Assembly: GCA_963846495.1 (NCBI GenBank)
Contig: CAWJWP010000035.1
Span: forward strand, 62,001 to 126,000
Direction of reading: 5' to 3'
DNA from: DASYQD01 sp963846495
GTDB taxonomy: Bacteria > Acidobacteriota > Thermoanaerobaculia > Multivoradales > JAIOJS01
DNA: 64,000 nt
The stretch's first letter is position 1, and the number at the start of each line of letters is the position of its first letter. Under the pieces are notes generated by a model. It ran no database searches and was not told the origin of the DNA. It saw nothing but the letters and a program-made list of their open reading frames with translations. The translations under genes and the position numbers were made by a program. Shown here one piece after another: positions 16,453 to 28,300 of the stretch.

Positions 16453-17442
16453 ATGGGCTACCCCGCCGTCCGCCTGCGCCGCACGCGCCGCACGCCGCTG
16501 CTGCGGCGGATGGTGCGCGAGACGCGGCTCTCGACCGCCAACCTCGTGCTGCCGCTCTTCGTCTGCCCCGGCGAAGGCGTCGAGCAGCCGATCGGGTCGA
16601 TGCCGGGCGTGGCGCGGCAGTCGGTCGACCGCATCGTCTCGACCGCGGCGGCGGCGTTCGACGAAGGCGTGCCGGCCGTCATCCTCTTCGGCATCCCCGA
16701 GCACAAGGACGCGATCGGCAGCTCGTCGTGGAGCGACGACGGCATCGTGCAGCAGGCGCTGCGCGCATTGCGCGAGCAGGTGCCGAGCATGCTGCGCATC
16801 GCCGACGTCTGCTTCTGCGAGTACACCGACCACGGCCACTGCGGCGTGCTGCGCGCCGACGGCAGCGTCGACAACGACGCCACGGTGGAGAACCTGGCGC
16901 GGCAGGCGGTGTCGCTGGCGAAGAACGGCGCGGATGTCGTGGCGCCCTCCGACATGATGGACGGCCGCGTCGGCGAGATCCGCGGCGCTCTCGACGCCGC
17001 CGAGCTCACCGACACCATCCTGCTCTCGTACGCGGCGAAGTTTGCGTCAGGCTTCTACGGTCCCTTCCGCGAGGCCGCCGGCTCGACGCCGTCCTTCGGC
17101 GACCGCCGCGCCTACCAGATGGACCCGGCGAACAAGCGCGAAGCGCTGCGCGAGGTCGAGCTCGACGTCGAAGAGGGCGCCGACGTGCTGATGGTCAAGC
17201 CGGCGATGGCCTACCTCGACGTGCTGGCGGCGCTGCGCGAGCGCTTCGACGTGCCGCTCGCCGCCTACCACGTGAGCGGCGAGTACGCGATGCTCAAGGC
17301 GGCGGCGCAGAACGGCTGGCTCGACTACGACCGCGTGATGATGGAGTCGCTGCTCGCCATCCGCCGCGCCGGCGCCGACTGGATCCTCACCTACGCGGCG
17401 CGCGAAGCGGCGGCGCTGCTGCGGAAGGGGTGGGAAGAGTGA
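16453..17442 (+). CDS. hemB: Delta-aminolevulinic acid dehydratase (porphobilinogen synthase)
   Basis: 329 residues, normal length. It condenses two 5-aminolevulinate molecules to porphobilinogen in haem synthesis. The zinc site is of the three-Cys type: DVCFCEYTDHGHCG with C120, C122 and C130. The Schiff-base lysines are K196 (SYAAKFASGFYGPFREA) and K249 (VLMVKPAMAYLD). It is followed, after a 77-bp dispersed repeat, by hemL, the enzyme that makes its substrate, so the two probably form one unit. Confidence 0.97.
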   Translation: MGYPAVRLRRTRRTPLLRRMVRETRLSTANLVLPLFVCPGEGVEQPIGSMPGVARQSVDRIVSTAAAAFDEGVPAVILFGIPEHKDAIGSSSWSDDGIVQQALRALREQVPSMLRIADVCFCEYTDHGHCGVLRADGSVDNDATVENLARQAVSLAKNGADVVAPSDMMDGRVGEIRGALDAAELTDTILLSYAAKFASGFYGPFREAAGSTPSFGDRRAYQMDPANKREALREVELDVEEGADVLMVKPAMAYLDVLAALRERFDVPLAAYHVSGEYAMLKAAAQNGWLDYDRVMMESLLAIRRAGADWILTYAAREAAALLRKGWEE

Positions 17443-17452
17443 GGCACGGTCC

Positions 17453-17529
17453 GTCATTGCGAGGAGCGCAGCGACGAAGCAATCTCGACCATCGAGATTG
17501 CCACGGCCGCTTCGCGGCCTCGCAATGAC
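17453..17529 (+). repeat. Dispersed palindromic repeat, family II, copy 1 (supplies the hemL start codon)
   Basis: A 77-bp element bounded by GTCATTGCGAGG and CCTCGCAATGAC, with a second inverted pair (AATCTCG...CGAGATT) in the middle. The same unit occurs at 55698-55775 in reverse orientation and, rearranged, at 34096-34173. Similar GTCATTGCGAG-type palindromes are widespread in bacterial genomes. The ATG inside the terminal GCAATGAC is the start codon of hemL. Confidence 0.75.
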
Positions 17530-18797
17530 AGAGAGCCTCTACGCCCGCGCCTGCCGCACGCTCCCCGGCGGCGTCAACTCTCCCGTGCGCGCGTTCCGCG
17601 GCGTCGGCGGCGAGCCGGTGTTCGTCCGCGCCGCGCCAGGGCGCCTGGCTCGAGGGCGAGGACGGGCGCCGCTACGTCGACTACATCGGCGGCTACGGGC
17701 CGATGATCCTCGGCCATCGCCACCCTGCCGTCGAGGAGGCGGTCGAGCGCGCGCTGCGCCGCGGCCTCGTCTTCGGCGCGCCCACCGCCGCCGAGGTCGA
17801 GCTCGCCGAGCGCATCGTCGCCGCGGTGCCGTCGCTCGAGATGGTGCGCCTCGTCTCCTCGGGCACCGAGGCGACGATGTCGGCGCTGCGTCTCGCGCGT
17901 GCCGCGACCGGGCGCGCGAAGCTGGTCAAGTTCGTTGGCTGCTACCACGGGCATGGCGACGCGTTCCTCGTCGCCGCGGGCTCGGGCGCGGCGACGATCG
18001 GCACGCCGTCGTCGCCCGGCGTTCCAGCTGCCGTCACCGACGACACTCTCGTCGCGCCCTACAACGACCTCGCCGCCGTCGAGGCGCTGTTCGCGCGCTG
18101 GGGCGGCGAGATCGCCGCCGTCTTCGTCGAGCCGATCGCCGGCAACATGGGCCTGGTGCCGCCGCGAACCGGCTTCCTCGAAGGTCTGCGCCGACTCTGC
18201 GACGAGCACGGCGCGCTGCTCGTCTTCGACGAGGTGATGACCGGCTTCCGCGTCGCCTGGGGCGGCGCGCAGTCGCTGCTCGGCGTGCGCCCCGACCTCA
18301 CGACGCTCGGCAAGGTGATCGGCGGCGGCCTCAACATCGGCGCTTACGGCGGGCCGCGCGCGCTGATGGAGCGCATCGCACCGGCCGGGCCCGTGTACCA
18401 GGCAGGCACGCTCTCCGGCAGCCCGCTGGCGGTGGCGGCCGGGCTCGCCACGCTCGCGCAGCTCGCCGACGGCGCCCCGTACGCGCGGCTCGAGCGCACC
18501 TCGGCGGCGATCGCCGACGGCATCGCCGCCGCCGCTGCGAAGGCAGGCGTGCCCTGCCGCGTGCACCGCGTCGGCTCCATGCTCGGCTTCTTCCTCACTG
18601 CCGGCGAAGTGGCGAGCATGGCCGACGTCGACGCCTCCGATCGCGTCGCCTTCGCGCGCATCTTCCACGCGCTCCTCGCCGCCGGCGTGCACCTGCCGCC
18701 GTCGGCCTACGAGGCGCTCTTCGTCTCCGTCGCGCACGGCGACGAAGAGATCGCCGTCACGCTCGACGCCTTCGCGCGCGCTTTCGCCGCGGCCTGA
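17525..18797 (+). CDS. hemL: Glutamate-1-semialdehyde 2,1-aminomutase (one frameshift)
   Basis: A PLP enzyme that converts glutamate-1-semialdehyde to 5-aminolevulinate. Start MTESLYARACRTLPGGVNSPVRAF is the standard opening. One extra base near 17635 (in GCCGCGCC) shifts the frame; removing it restores QGAWLEGEDGRRYVDYIGGYGPMILGHRHP and continuous coding to 18797, 423 residues, the usual length. SSGTEATMSALRLAR, CYHGHGD, DEVMTGFR and the PLP-lysine segment TTLGKVIGGGLN are intact. The gene is usually essential, so a sequence error is much likelier than inactivation. The start codon lies inside a dispersed repeat. Confidence 0.92.
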
Positions 18798-18844
18798 TTC
18801 CTATGTAGACTCCGCGAACCCAAGCGAGAGGAGATTCGGAAGAG

Positions 18845-19099
18845 ATGACCCACATCATCGCCGAGCCCTGCATCGGAGTGAAGGACACGGCGTGCGTCGA
18901 CGTCTGCCCGGTCGATTGCATCTACGGCAAGGCGGAGGACTGGGAGCAGCTCTACATCCACCCGGAGGAGTGCATCGACTGCGGGCTCTGCGTCGACGCT
19001 TGTCCAGTGCAGGCGATCTTCCCGCTCGAGGAAACGCCCGACAAGTGGAAAGAGTTCATCGCCAAGAACTACGAGCACTTCGGGCTGACGCCGCCGTAG
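18845..19099 (+). CDS. 7Fe ferredoxin, Thermus type ([3Fe-4S][4Fe-4S])
   Basis: 84 residues, an electron carrier. Cysteines at 9, 17, 21, 25, 43, 46, 49 and 53 (EPCIGVKDTACVDVCPVDC and EECIDCGLCVDACP). The second position of the first motif (CxxC) is Val, leaving the CIGVKD form typical of Thermus-like 7Fe ferredoxins, where cluster one is 3Fe. GAGAGGAG lies before the ATG and a TAGACT -10 at 18806-18811. A strong intrinsic terminator follows, so it is probably monocistronic. Confidence 0.94.
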   Translation: MTHIIAEPCIGVKDTACVDVCPVDCIYGKAEDWEQLYIHPEECIDCGLCVDACPVQAIFPLEETPDKWKEFIAKNYEHFGLTPP

Positions 19100-19127
19100 C
19101 GGGCGCGATCCGAGCTGCCGTAGACCG

Positions 19128-19154
19128 AAAAGGGCGCCGCTGGGCGCCCTTTTT
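19128..19154 (+). terminator. Intrinsic terminator after the ferredoxin gene
   Basis: AAAAGGGCGCC, a GCT loop, then GGGCGCCCTTTTT: an eight-base-pair GC stem flanked by an A-tract and a T-tract, 28 bp after the ferredoxin stop. It is the cleanest rho-independent terminator in the window, and the A-tract may let it work in both directions. Confidence 0.92.
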
Positions 19155-19298
19155 CGTTGAGCCGTTTGCCTTTGCGCGGACGTCCGGGAATCGGAATGCC
19201 CTCATCGGCGTTAAAATGTGAGGGCCATGGACTAAGATTCACGCCCTGCTCCGAGGGCGAGTGCGGGGGGGGCCACATCCGGGAGAGGGCTAAAGCAG

Positions 19299-20336
19299 GT
19301 GGAGTACAAGGACTACTACAAGACGCTCGGCATCGAGCGCTCCGCATCCCAGCAGGAGATCCAGCGCGCCTACCGCAAGCTGGCGCGCAAGCTCCACCCG
19401 GACATCTCCAAGGAGGCGGGGGCGGAGGACCGCTTCAAGGAGGTCACCGAGGCCTACGAGGTCCTCAAGGACCCCGACAAGCGCCAGAAATACGACCAGT
19501 TCGGCAAGGCGTGGAAGCAGGCCTCCGGCGGACCCGGCGGCCAGCCGCCCCCCGGCTGGGAGCAGGTCATCTTCGGCGGCGGCGGCCCCGGCGGGCAGCG
19601 CGTCGAGTTCGATTTCGGCGGCTTCCAGGGCGGCGGTTTCCCCGGCGGCGTCGGCGGCTTCAACGTCGGCGGCCCGGGCGGCGCCGGCTTCTCGGACTTC
19701 TTCGAGATGCTCTTCGGCCAGCGCGGGGCTGGAGCGGCAGCAGGTGCTGCCGCGGGCGGACCGCGGCCAGGCGGCTACCGCGCCGACTGGCAGCAGCCGG
19801 GCAACGACCAGGAAGCTCGCATCCAGCTGACGCTCGAGGAAGCGGCCGAAGGCGGCGAGCGCGCGATCACCCTCGCCGATCCGCAGAGCGGCAGCCAACA
19901 GACGCTGCACATCAAGATCCCGCGCGGCATCCGGCCGGGGCAGAAGATCCGCCTCGCCGCCAAGGGCGCCGCGGGCAGCGGCGGAGGGCCGCCCGGCGAC
20001 CTCTACCTCACCGTCGACGTGCTGCCGCACGCGCGCTTCCGGCTGGACGGCAGCGACCTCCACACCACGCTGCCGATCACGCCGTGGGAAGCGGCGCTCG
20101 GCGGCACGGCGCAGCTCGAGACGCTGGAGACACCGGTGACGGTGCGCATCCCCGCCGGCTCCCCCGCCGGCCGCAAGATCCGGCTGCGCGGCTACGGCTA
20201 TCCGCAGGCCAAAGGCGGCAAGGGCGACCTCCTCGCCGAGCTCGACGTGGTGGTGCCGCCACAGCTCTCCGAGCGCGAGCGCGAGCTGTTCGAGGAGCTG
20301 GCGAAGGTCTCCACCTGGAACCCGCGCCGCTCCTGA
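19299..20336 (+). CDS. DnaJ-family co-chaperone without zinc finger (CbpA type)
   Basis: 345 residues from GTG 19299 (GGGAGAGGG upstream). J-domain 1-70 with the HPD motif (H33-P34-D35) that stimulates DnaK ATPase. A long Gly/Phe-rich linker (about 78-165), then two C-terminal substrate-binding beta domains (IQLTLEEAAEGGERAI... and VRIPAGSPAGRKIRLRGYG). The four CxxCxGxG zinc modules of type I DnaJ are absent, so it is type II. It lies 37 bp before clpB and is probably co-transcribed, a disaggregation pair with DnaK. I found no CIRCE element; a TAAAAT at 19212-19217 may be the -10. Confidence 0.93.
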   Translation: MEYKDYYKTLGIERSASQQEIQRAYRKLARKLHPDISKEAGAEDRFKEVTEAYEVLKDPDKRQKYDQFGKAWKQASGGPGGQPPPGWEQVIFGGGGPGGQRVEFDFGGFQGGGFPGGVGGFNVGGPGGAGFSDFFEMLFGQRGAGAAAGAAAGGPRPGGYRADWQQPGNDQEARIQLTLEEAAEGGERAITLADPQSGSQQTLHIKIPRGIRPGQKIRLAAKGAAGSGGGPPGDLYLTVDVLPHARFRLDGSDLHTTLPITPWEAALGGTAQLETLETPVTVRIPAGSPAGRKIRLRGYGYPQAKGGKGDLLAELDVVVPPQLSERERELFEELAKVSTWNPRRS

Positions 20337-20373
20337 TGCGATTGCAAAGGATTTGCACGAAAGGTTGACCGAT

Positions 20374-22998
<2,625 letters not shown>

Positions 22999-23018
22999 TC
23001 GGAGTAAGCTCCGCGCCG

Positions 23019-25211
23019 GTGGACAGTGCCGGAGGAACCAAGCGCCCGCTCGCGCTGGTCGCCCTCTCGGCCGGCGCGGCCCTCTTGGCGGTTGCCTGCG
23101 CTCGCCCCCAGGAGCTCGGCCCGGGTCAAGCGCCGCTCTTGCACCCTCCTTCCCAGCTGCAGGTGCTCGTCGAATCGCGCCTGGTCGCCCTGCCTCCGGC
23201 ATCTACCGGCAGTCGCTTCGTGGCCGGTTGGCGGTCGGCCGGCGCCGCGGCCAAGCGATCGGTCGTCGCCGACGCACCGGTGTCTCGCCTCGAAGCGGCG
23301 AACCTGTCGAACGAAGATCGCACGCTCGTCCTGGCGTTCGACGGGCCGCCGCAGGGCGTCATTCGAGCTCGCGTCGGTGGCGGTCCGTGGCGCAATGTTC
23401 GGATGGCAGACCGCACCGAGGTCCCGCTGCCGGCTCCCCTACCGATCGGTCGCGTTCCGATCGAGCTCGCTTTACCGCTGAACGCCCCACCCCTACAAGC
23501 TGCCTTGAGCCCGGCGCGCCCCGCCGGGGAAGTACGCGTCGGTGCACGCGCGATCGTCCAGGGAGGCGCGTCCCTCGTCGAGATCCTGCGGCCCCTGCGC
23601 GGCCACACGGTCGTCAGCGGCGAGCTCGAGCCGCCGTCGCAGCCGCGGGACGGCCAGGTGATCGAGCTGCGCCAGCGTTGCGATGGGAAAGACCAGCTCC
23701 TCTGGCGCTGGCAGCCGCGGTGGTGGGACTCCTTGCGCCGTCCTGCCTTCAGCGTCAAAGCCGGCTGCTCGTCAGGCTGGCTCCATCTGCGTCTCCTGGC
23801 GCCGCTTCCAGGTCCGGCAGCTACCTGGCGGCGACTGTCGCTCAACCAACCAACGCCCGACGCGCACGGCAACAGCAAAGCGCCAACGCCAGAACCACCG
23901 GCAGCGCCACCGCCACCGCAGGCGTACCGGCCGCCTCGCCTGGTGCTCGTCTACGTTTTCGATGCGCTGCGCAGCGACGCGGTCGGCAAGCGGATGCAGG
24001 GGCGCTCGGGAACACCGGTGCTCGACGAGTTGGCCGCCAATGGCGTCTCCTTCGACCAGCACCTCGCGTTGGCTCCCAGCACCTTGCCGTCGACCAAGGC
24101 CCTGTTCACCGGCCGCCCCTGGCGGCGACGCGGCGGCGTGCGCCTGGGGCCGGACCTACCTACCTTGGCCGAGGCCTTCCGTGCCGCCGGCTACCGCACC
24201 GGCCTCTTCTCCGGCAACGTCTACGTCTCGCGCGCCTTCGGCATGGATCGCGGCTTCGAAGTCGCCCCGGAAGACACGCTGGCGGACGAAGAGGAGCTCG
24301 GCGCGGCCAACGACAACGCGGCGCGAGTCAACGCCGCTGCCGCCACCTGGATCCGCAGCCTCCCGCCAGACGCAAAGGCGTTCCTCTATCTCCACGTCAT
24401 TCACCCGCACAATCCCTATCAGCCACCCGGCCATGTCACGTCCGTAGCGGGCAGCGTCATCGACGGCAGCACGCGAACGCTGCTCGACATCGTCCACCGC
24501 CGCCGCCAAGTCACTGCCGCAGACCAAGCGCGGATCACCGCGCTCTACCACGCCAACCTCGCCTACGCCGACGCCCAATTCGGCAACCTCCTGGCCGCGC
24601 TCCGCGAGCGTTTCCCTGCCGACGAGTCGCTCGTCGTCGCCACCTCCGACCACGGCGAAGAGCTCTTCGATCACGGCGGCCTGCTCCACGGCTACACCCT
24701 CTACGACGAACAGATCCGCATCCCGCTCGTCCTCTCCTGGCCGCGCACCATCGCGCCGCGGCGGATCCGCCAACCGACGTCGACTCTCCACCTCCACAAA
24801 GCGCTGCGCGATATCGCACGGAAACGGTCCGCACCACTCGCCGCTCTCCTCACCTCGGCCCCGCGTCCCTTCGAAGACGACGTGCACTTCGCTTCCGCAG
24901 CCAACGTGCGGGGCGGGATCTTCGCCGTGCGCTCGCGGCGATGGAAAGTGATCTGGGCACCGCGAACGGGCCAAGGATGGGGCATGGGCGCCGGACTCGG
25001 TCGAGGCCACGACGCCGAGCTGGTGTTCGATCTCTCAGCCGACCCGCAAGAACGCCACAACCTCGCCGGCATGGTCGACGACGTGGAAGTCCTCTGGTTG
25101 CGCGCCAGGCTGCAATCGTGGGCGATGGAACCTGACGCCGAAGCAGACGCGGAAGATTCCTACGATGCCGAGACGCGCGCGAGATTGCGCGCTCTCGGCT
25201 ACGTCCAGTAA
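23019..25211 (+). CDS. Large lipoprotein with C-terminal sulfatase/phosphatase-superfamily domain
   Basis: 730 residues from GTG 23019, 20 bp after clpB. Lipobox LLAVAC near residue 28. Residues about 30-290 form an unrecognised beta-rich N-terminal region ending in a Pro/Ala/Gln linker (PEPPAAPPPPQAYRPP). The catalytic domain begins at VLVYVFDALRSDAVG and has SGTPVLDELAANGVSFDQH, the nucleophile region APSTLPSTKALFTGRPW, VIHPHNPYQPPG and TSDHGEELFDHGGLLHG. Thr instead of Cys/Ser at the sulfatase position points to a phosphatase or transferase. A TAAGCT 8 bp before GTG could be a -10 and is also part of a small palindrome (GGAG-TAA-GCTCC). Confidence 0.8.
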   Translation: MDSAGGTKRPLALVALSAGAALLAVACARPQELGPGQAPLLHPPSQLQVLVESRLVALPPASTGSRFVAGWRSAGAAAKRSVVADAPVSRLEAANLSNEDRTLVLAFDGPPQGVIRARVGGGPWRNVRMADRTEVPLPAPLPIGRVPIELALPLNAPPLQAALSPARPAGEVRVGARAIVQGGASLVEILRPLRGHTVVSGELEPPSQPRDGQVIELRQRCDGKDQLLWRWQPRWWDSLRRPAFSVKAGCSSGWLHLRLLAPLPGPAATWRRLSLNQPTPDAHGNSKAPTPEPPAAPPPPQAYRPPRLVLVYVFDALRSDAVGKRMQGRSGTPVLDELAANGVSFDQHLALAPSTLPSTKALFTGRPWRRRGGVRLGPDLPTLAEAFRAAGYRTGLFSGNVYVSRAFGMDRGFEVAPEDTLADEEELGAANDNAARVNAAAATWIRSLPPDAKAFLYLHVIHPHNPYQPPGHVTSVAGSVIDGSTRTLLDIVHRRRQVTAADQARITALYHANLAYADAQFGNLLAALRERFPADESLVVATSDHGEELFDHGGLLHGYTLYDEQIRIPLVLSWPRTIAPRRIRQPTSTLHLHKALRDIARKRSAPLAALLTSAPRPFEDDVHFASAANVRGGIFAVRSRRWKVIWAPRTGQGWGMGAGLGRGHDAELVFDLSADPQERHNLAGMVDDVEVLWLRARLQSWAMEPDAEADAEDSYDAETRARLRALGYVQ

Positions 25212-25392
25212 ACGACGCGACGCGGCTGCCGCAGCGAAACGCCACCTCCTGACTCGAGAATGCAGCGGGGGTGCTAGCCTTACTTAAGTCTTTCGCGCCA
25301 TCGCAGCGGCCTTTCATTCTGCCGGTGTCCTCACTGCCGCGGCATCCGCATCGGGGTCGCGCCAGTGCGAGACGAGTGCATAGGGGTGCTCC

Positions 25393-28300
25393 ATGAAGCG
25401 TTTCCTGCTCCTCGTCGCTGTCGCCGTTTCGCTGGCCGCGAACGCCTTCGCTCAGGACCAGGTCGGCAGAGCGCCCGGGCATCAGCGTTTCCGGGGCAAG
25501 CCGACGGAGCAGGTGATGCGTCGCGGGGCGAGCGTCGACATCGACGTGCGTAACCTGCCGGAGCCCCCACGCCGGCAGCGCTTCCGCCCCGAGCGCCACG
25601 ACCCCAAGGGCGCTCCGGTGCTGCTGCCCGGCGGCCCGGCGCCCGTGGAGCCGATCCCGCCCGAGCGCCGCGCCCCGGCGCCGTCGCCGAACATCGTCTT
25701 CGAAGGGCTGGATCGCGAGGAGCTCGGCTTCGGCAGCCCACCGGACACCAACGGCGACGTCGGTCCGGTCTACTACATCCAGAGTGTCAACGCCGCGGTG
25801 GGCATCTACCGCAAGTCGGACGGTTTCCGCGAGGCCGGCTTCACCTTCGACGCCCTGATGAGCCAGGGCAACTTCGGCAACATGTGCGACACCGACAACT
25901 TCGGCGATCCGGTGGTGCTCTACGACACCTTCGAGGACCGCTGGATCCTCACCGACTTCGCGTTCCAGCTCGACGTCAACGACAACGTCTTCCCCGAGGA
26001 GGCGTACCAGTGCTTCGCGGTGTCGAAGACCGGCGACCCGGTCACCGGCGGCTGGAACTTCTACTCGATCGAAACGCTCGGCGGTCTCGGCGACTACCCG
26101 AAGTTCGGCATCTGGCCCGACGGCCTCTACATGACGACCAGCATGTTCGACTACGCCGCCAGCGGCGGCTTCCAGAACCCGCGGGTCTACGCCTTCAACA
26201 AGGCTCAGATGTACGCCGGCGACGCCACGGTGCAGGTGGTGTCGTTCGACGGTCCGGCGAGTGACTTCACCATCCTGCCGGCCAACGCCCGGCTGCAGAC
26301 CGGCACGCCGCCGGCCGGGGCTCCCAACTACTACGTGTCGAGCTGGCAGTTCCTCAACGCGCTGTCGGTCTACAAGTTCCACGTCGACTGGACGAGCACC
26401 TCGCTGTCCTCGTTTACCGGCCCGGACGTCCCGCTCGCCGCCACCAGCTGGCCGAACGCCAACGTCGCCAACGCGCCGCAGCCGGGCACGGCGATGACGC
26501 TCGACACGCTGCAGATCCGCGCGATGATGCAGAACCAGTACACCCGCATCGGCGGCACCGAGGCGCTGTGGGTCCCGCACACGGTGCGCCGCGCCAACAC
26601 CACGGGCGCCGCGGCGCCGCGCTGGTACCAGGTCGACGTCACCGGCGGCACGGTGGCGGCCAACCTGCCGCAGGCCGCGACCTGGGACCCCGACGGCAAC
26701 AACACCATCCACCGCTACATGCCCAGCCTGGCGGTAGACCGTGCCGGCAACCTGGCGATGGGCTACAGCACCTCCGGCAGCACGGCTCCCAACTTCCCGT
26801 CGATCAAGTACGCCGGCCGGCTGTCGACCGACCCGGTCAACACCTTCAGCCAGACCGAGCAGACGATGTTCGCCGGCACCGCCTCGCAGACGGGGAGCAA
26901 CCGATGGGGCGACTACGCCGCGATGAGCGTCGATCCCGACGGCTGCACCTTCTGGTTCACCAGCGAGTACGCCAACCCACTGTCGCAAGACTTCGATAAG
27001 CGCTGGAAGACCAAGATCGGCTCGTTCAACTTCTCCCCCTGCACGCCGGTCGGCAGCGGCGGCACGATCTCCGGCACGGTGACGGTGACGCCGGGAGGCG
27101 CGCCTCTGAGCGGCGCCACCGTCCGCCTCGGCGTGCGTAGCACGACCACCAACGGGTCGGGCTTCTACTCCTTCACCAACATCCCGGCCGGGACCTACCC
27201 GTCGATGAGCGCCAGCGCTCCCGGCTATGGAACATCCTCGACGGCCACCATCCCGGTGACCGACGGCGGCACCACGACGCGCAACTTCGCGCTCGCCGCG
27301 GCGCCGAGCACCGGGTGCTTCACCGACACGACGCAGGCCGATTTCCAAACCGGCGAGCCGACCAACGTCGACCTCACCACCAGCCCGGGCAACGTCACCC
27401 TCAGCAAGCCCACGACGCTCGACCAGCACGCCGACGACAACGGGTTCGGCTCGGGTTACGGCTTCACCAACACCTCGTTCGCCGGCCAGACCTTCACGCC
27501 CGGGATCAGCGGCACGCTGACGCGCGTCGACGCCAACCTCTTTTGCGCCAGCTGCTCGGGAGCCAACCCGAACATGATCCTCGAGGTGAGGACGACGAGC
27601 GGCGGCAACCCGGTGATGACGGCCGGCGGCCTGCTCGCCACCGCCACCATTCCCGGCACCTCGAGCGGATCAGGCGGCAACTTCACCTTCAACTACGCCA
27701 CCCCGGCGACCCTCACCGCCGGCACGCAGTACGGCCTGGTCGATCCGGCTCGCCGCGGCGCGCACGGGCACGCAAGCGTGGCTGTCGAGCAGCGGCAGCG
27801 TCTACGCGGGCGGCCGGCGAAAGGTCTGCACCGCCGCCTCCTGTAGCAACCCGACCGGGGCGAACAACGACAGCGACCTGATCTTCAAGACCTACATGGA
27901 CACCGGGTATGCCGCCTCGGGCAGCCTGGTCTCCTCGATCAAGGACGCCAACCCCGCGACCGGATCCACCGCGACCTGGACGACGATCAGCTGGAACGGC
28001 ACGACCCCGGTCAACACCACGCTGCGCTTCCAGGTCGCCGCCAGCACCGTGGTGGGCGGGCCTTTCAACTACGTCGGCCCGGACGGCACTGCGGCGACCT
28101 TCTACACCACCAGCGGGGGCTCGCTCGCCCAGTTCAACGGCAAGCGCTACCTGCGCTACAAGGCCTACCTGTCGACGACCAACAGCGCCGTCACGCCGAC
28201 CCTCGCCGAGTCACCATCTGCTTCGACAACGGCGTGACGCTCACCGCGAGCAAGACCGGCACCGGCAGCGGCACCGTCACCAGCTCGCCAGCAGGAATCA

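Noticed and set aside
19155..19298. CIRCE or sigma-32 elements before the dnaJ-like/clpB operon
   Set aside because: No TTAGCACTC-N9-GAGTGCTAA or CTTGAA/CCCCAT pair is present; only a weak TAAAAT remains.
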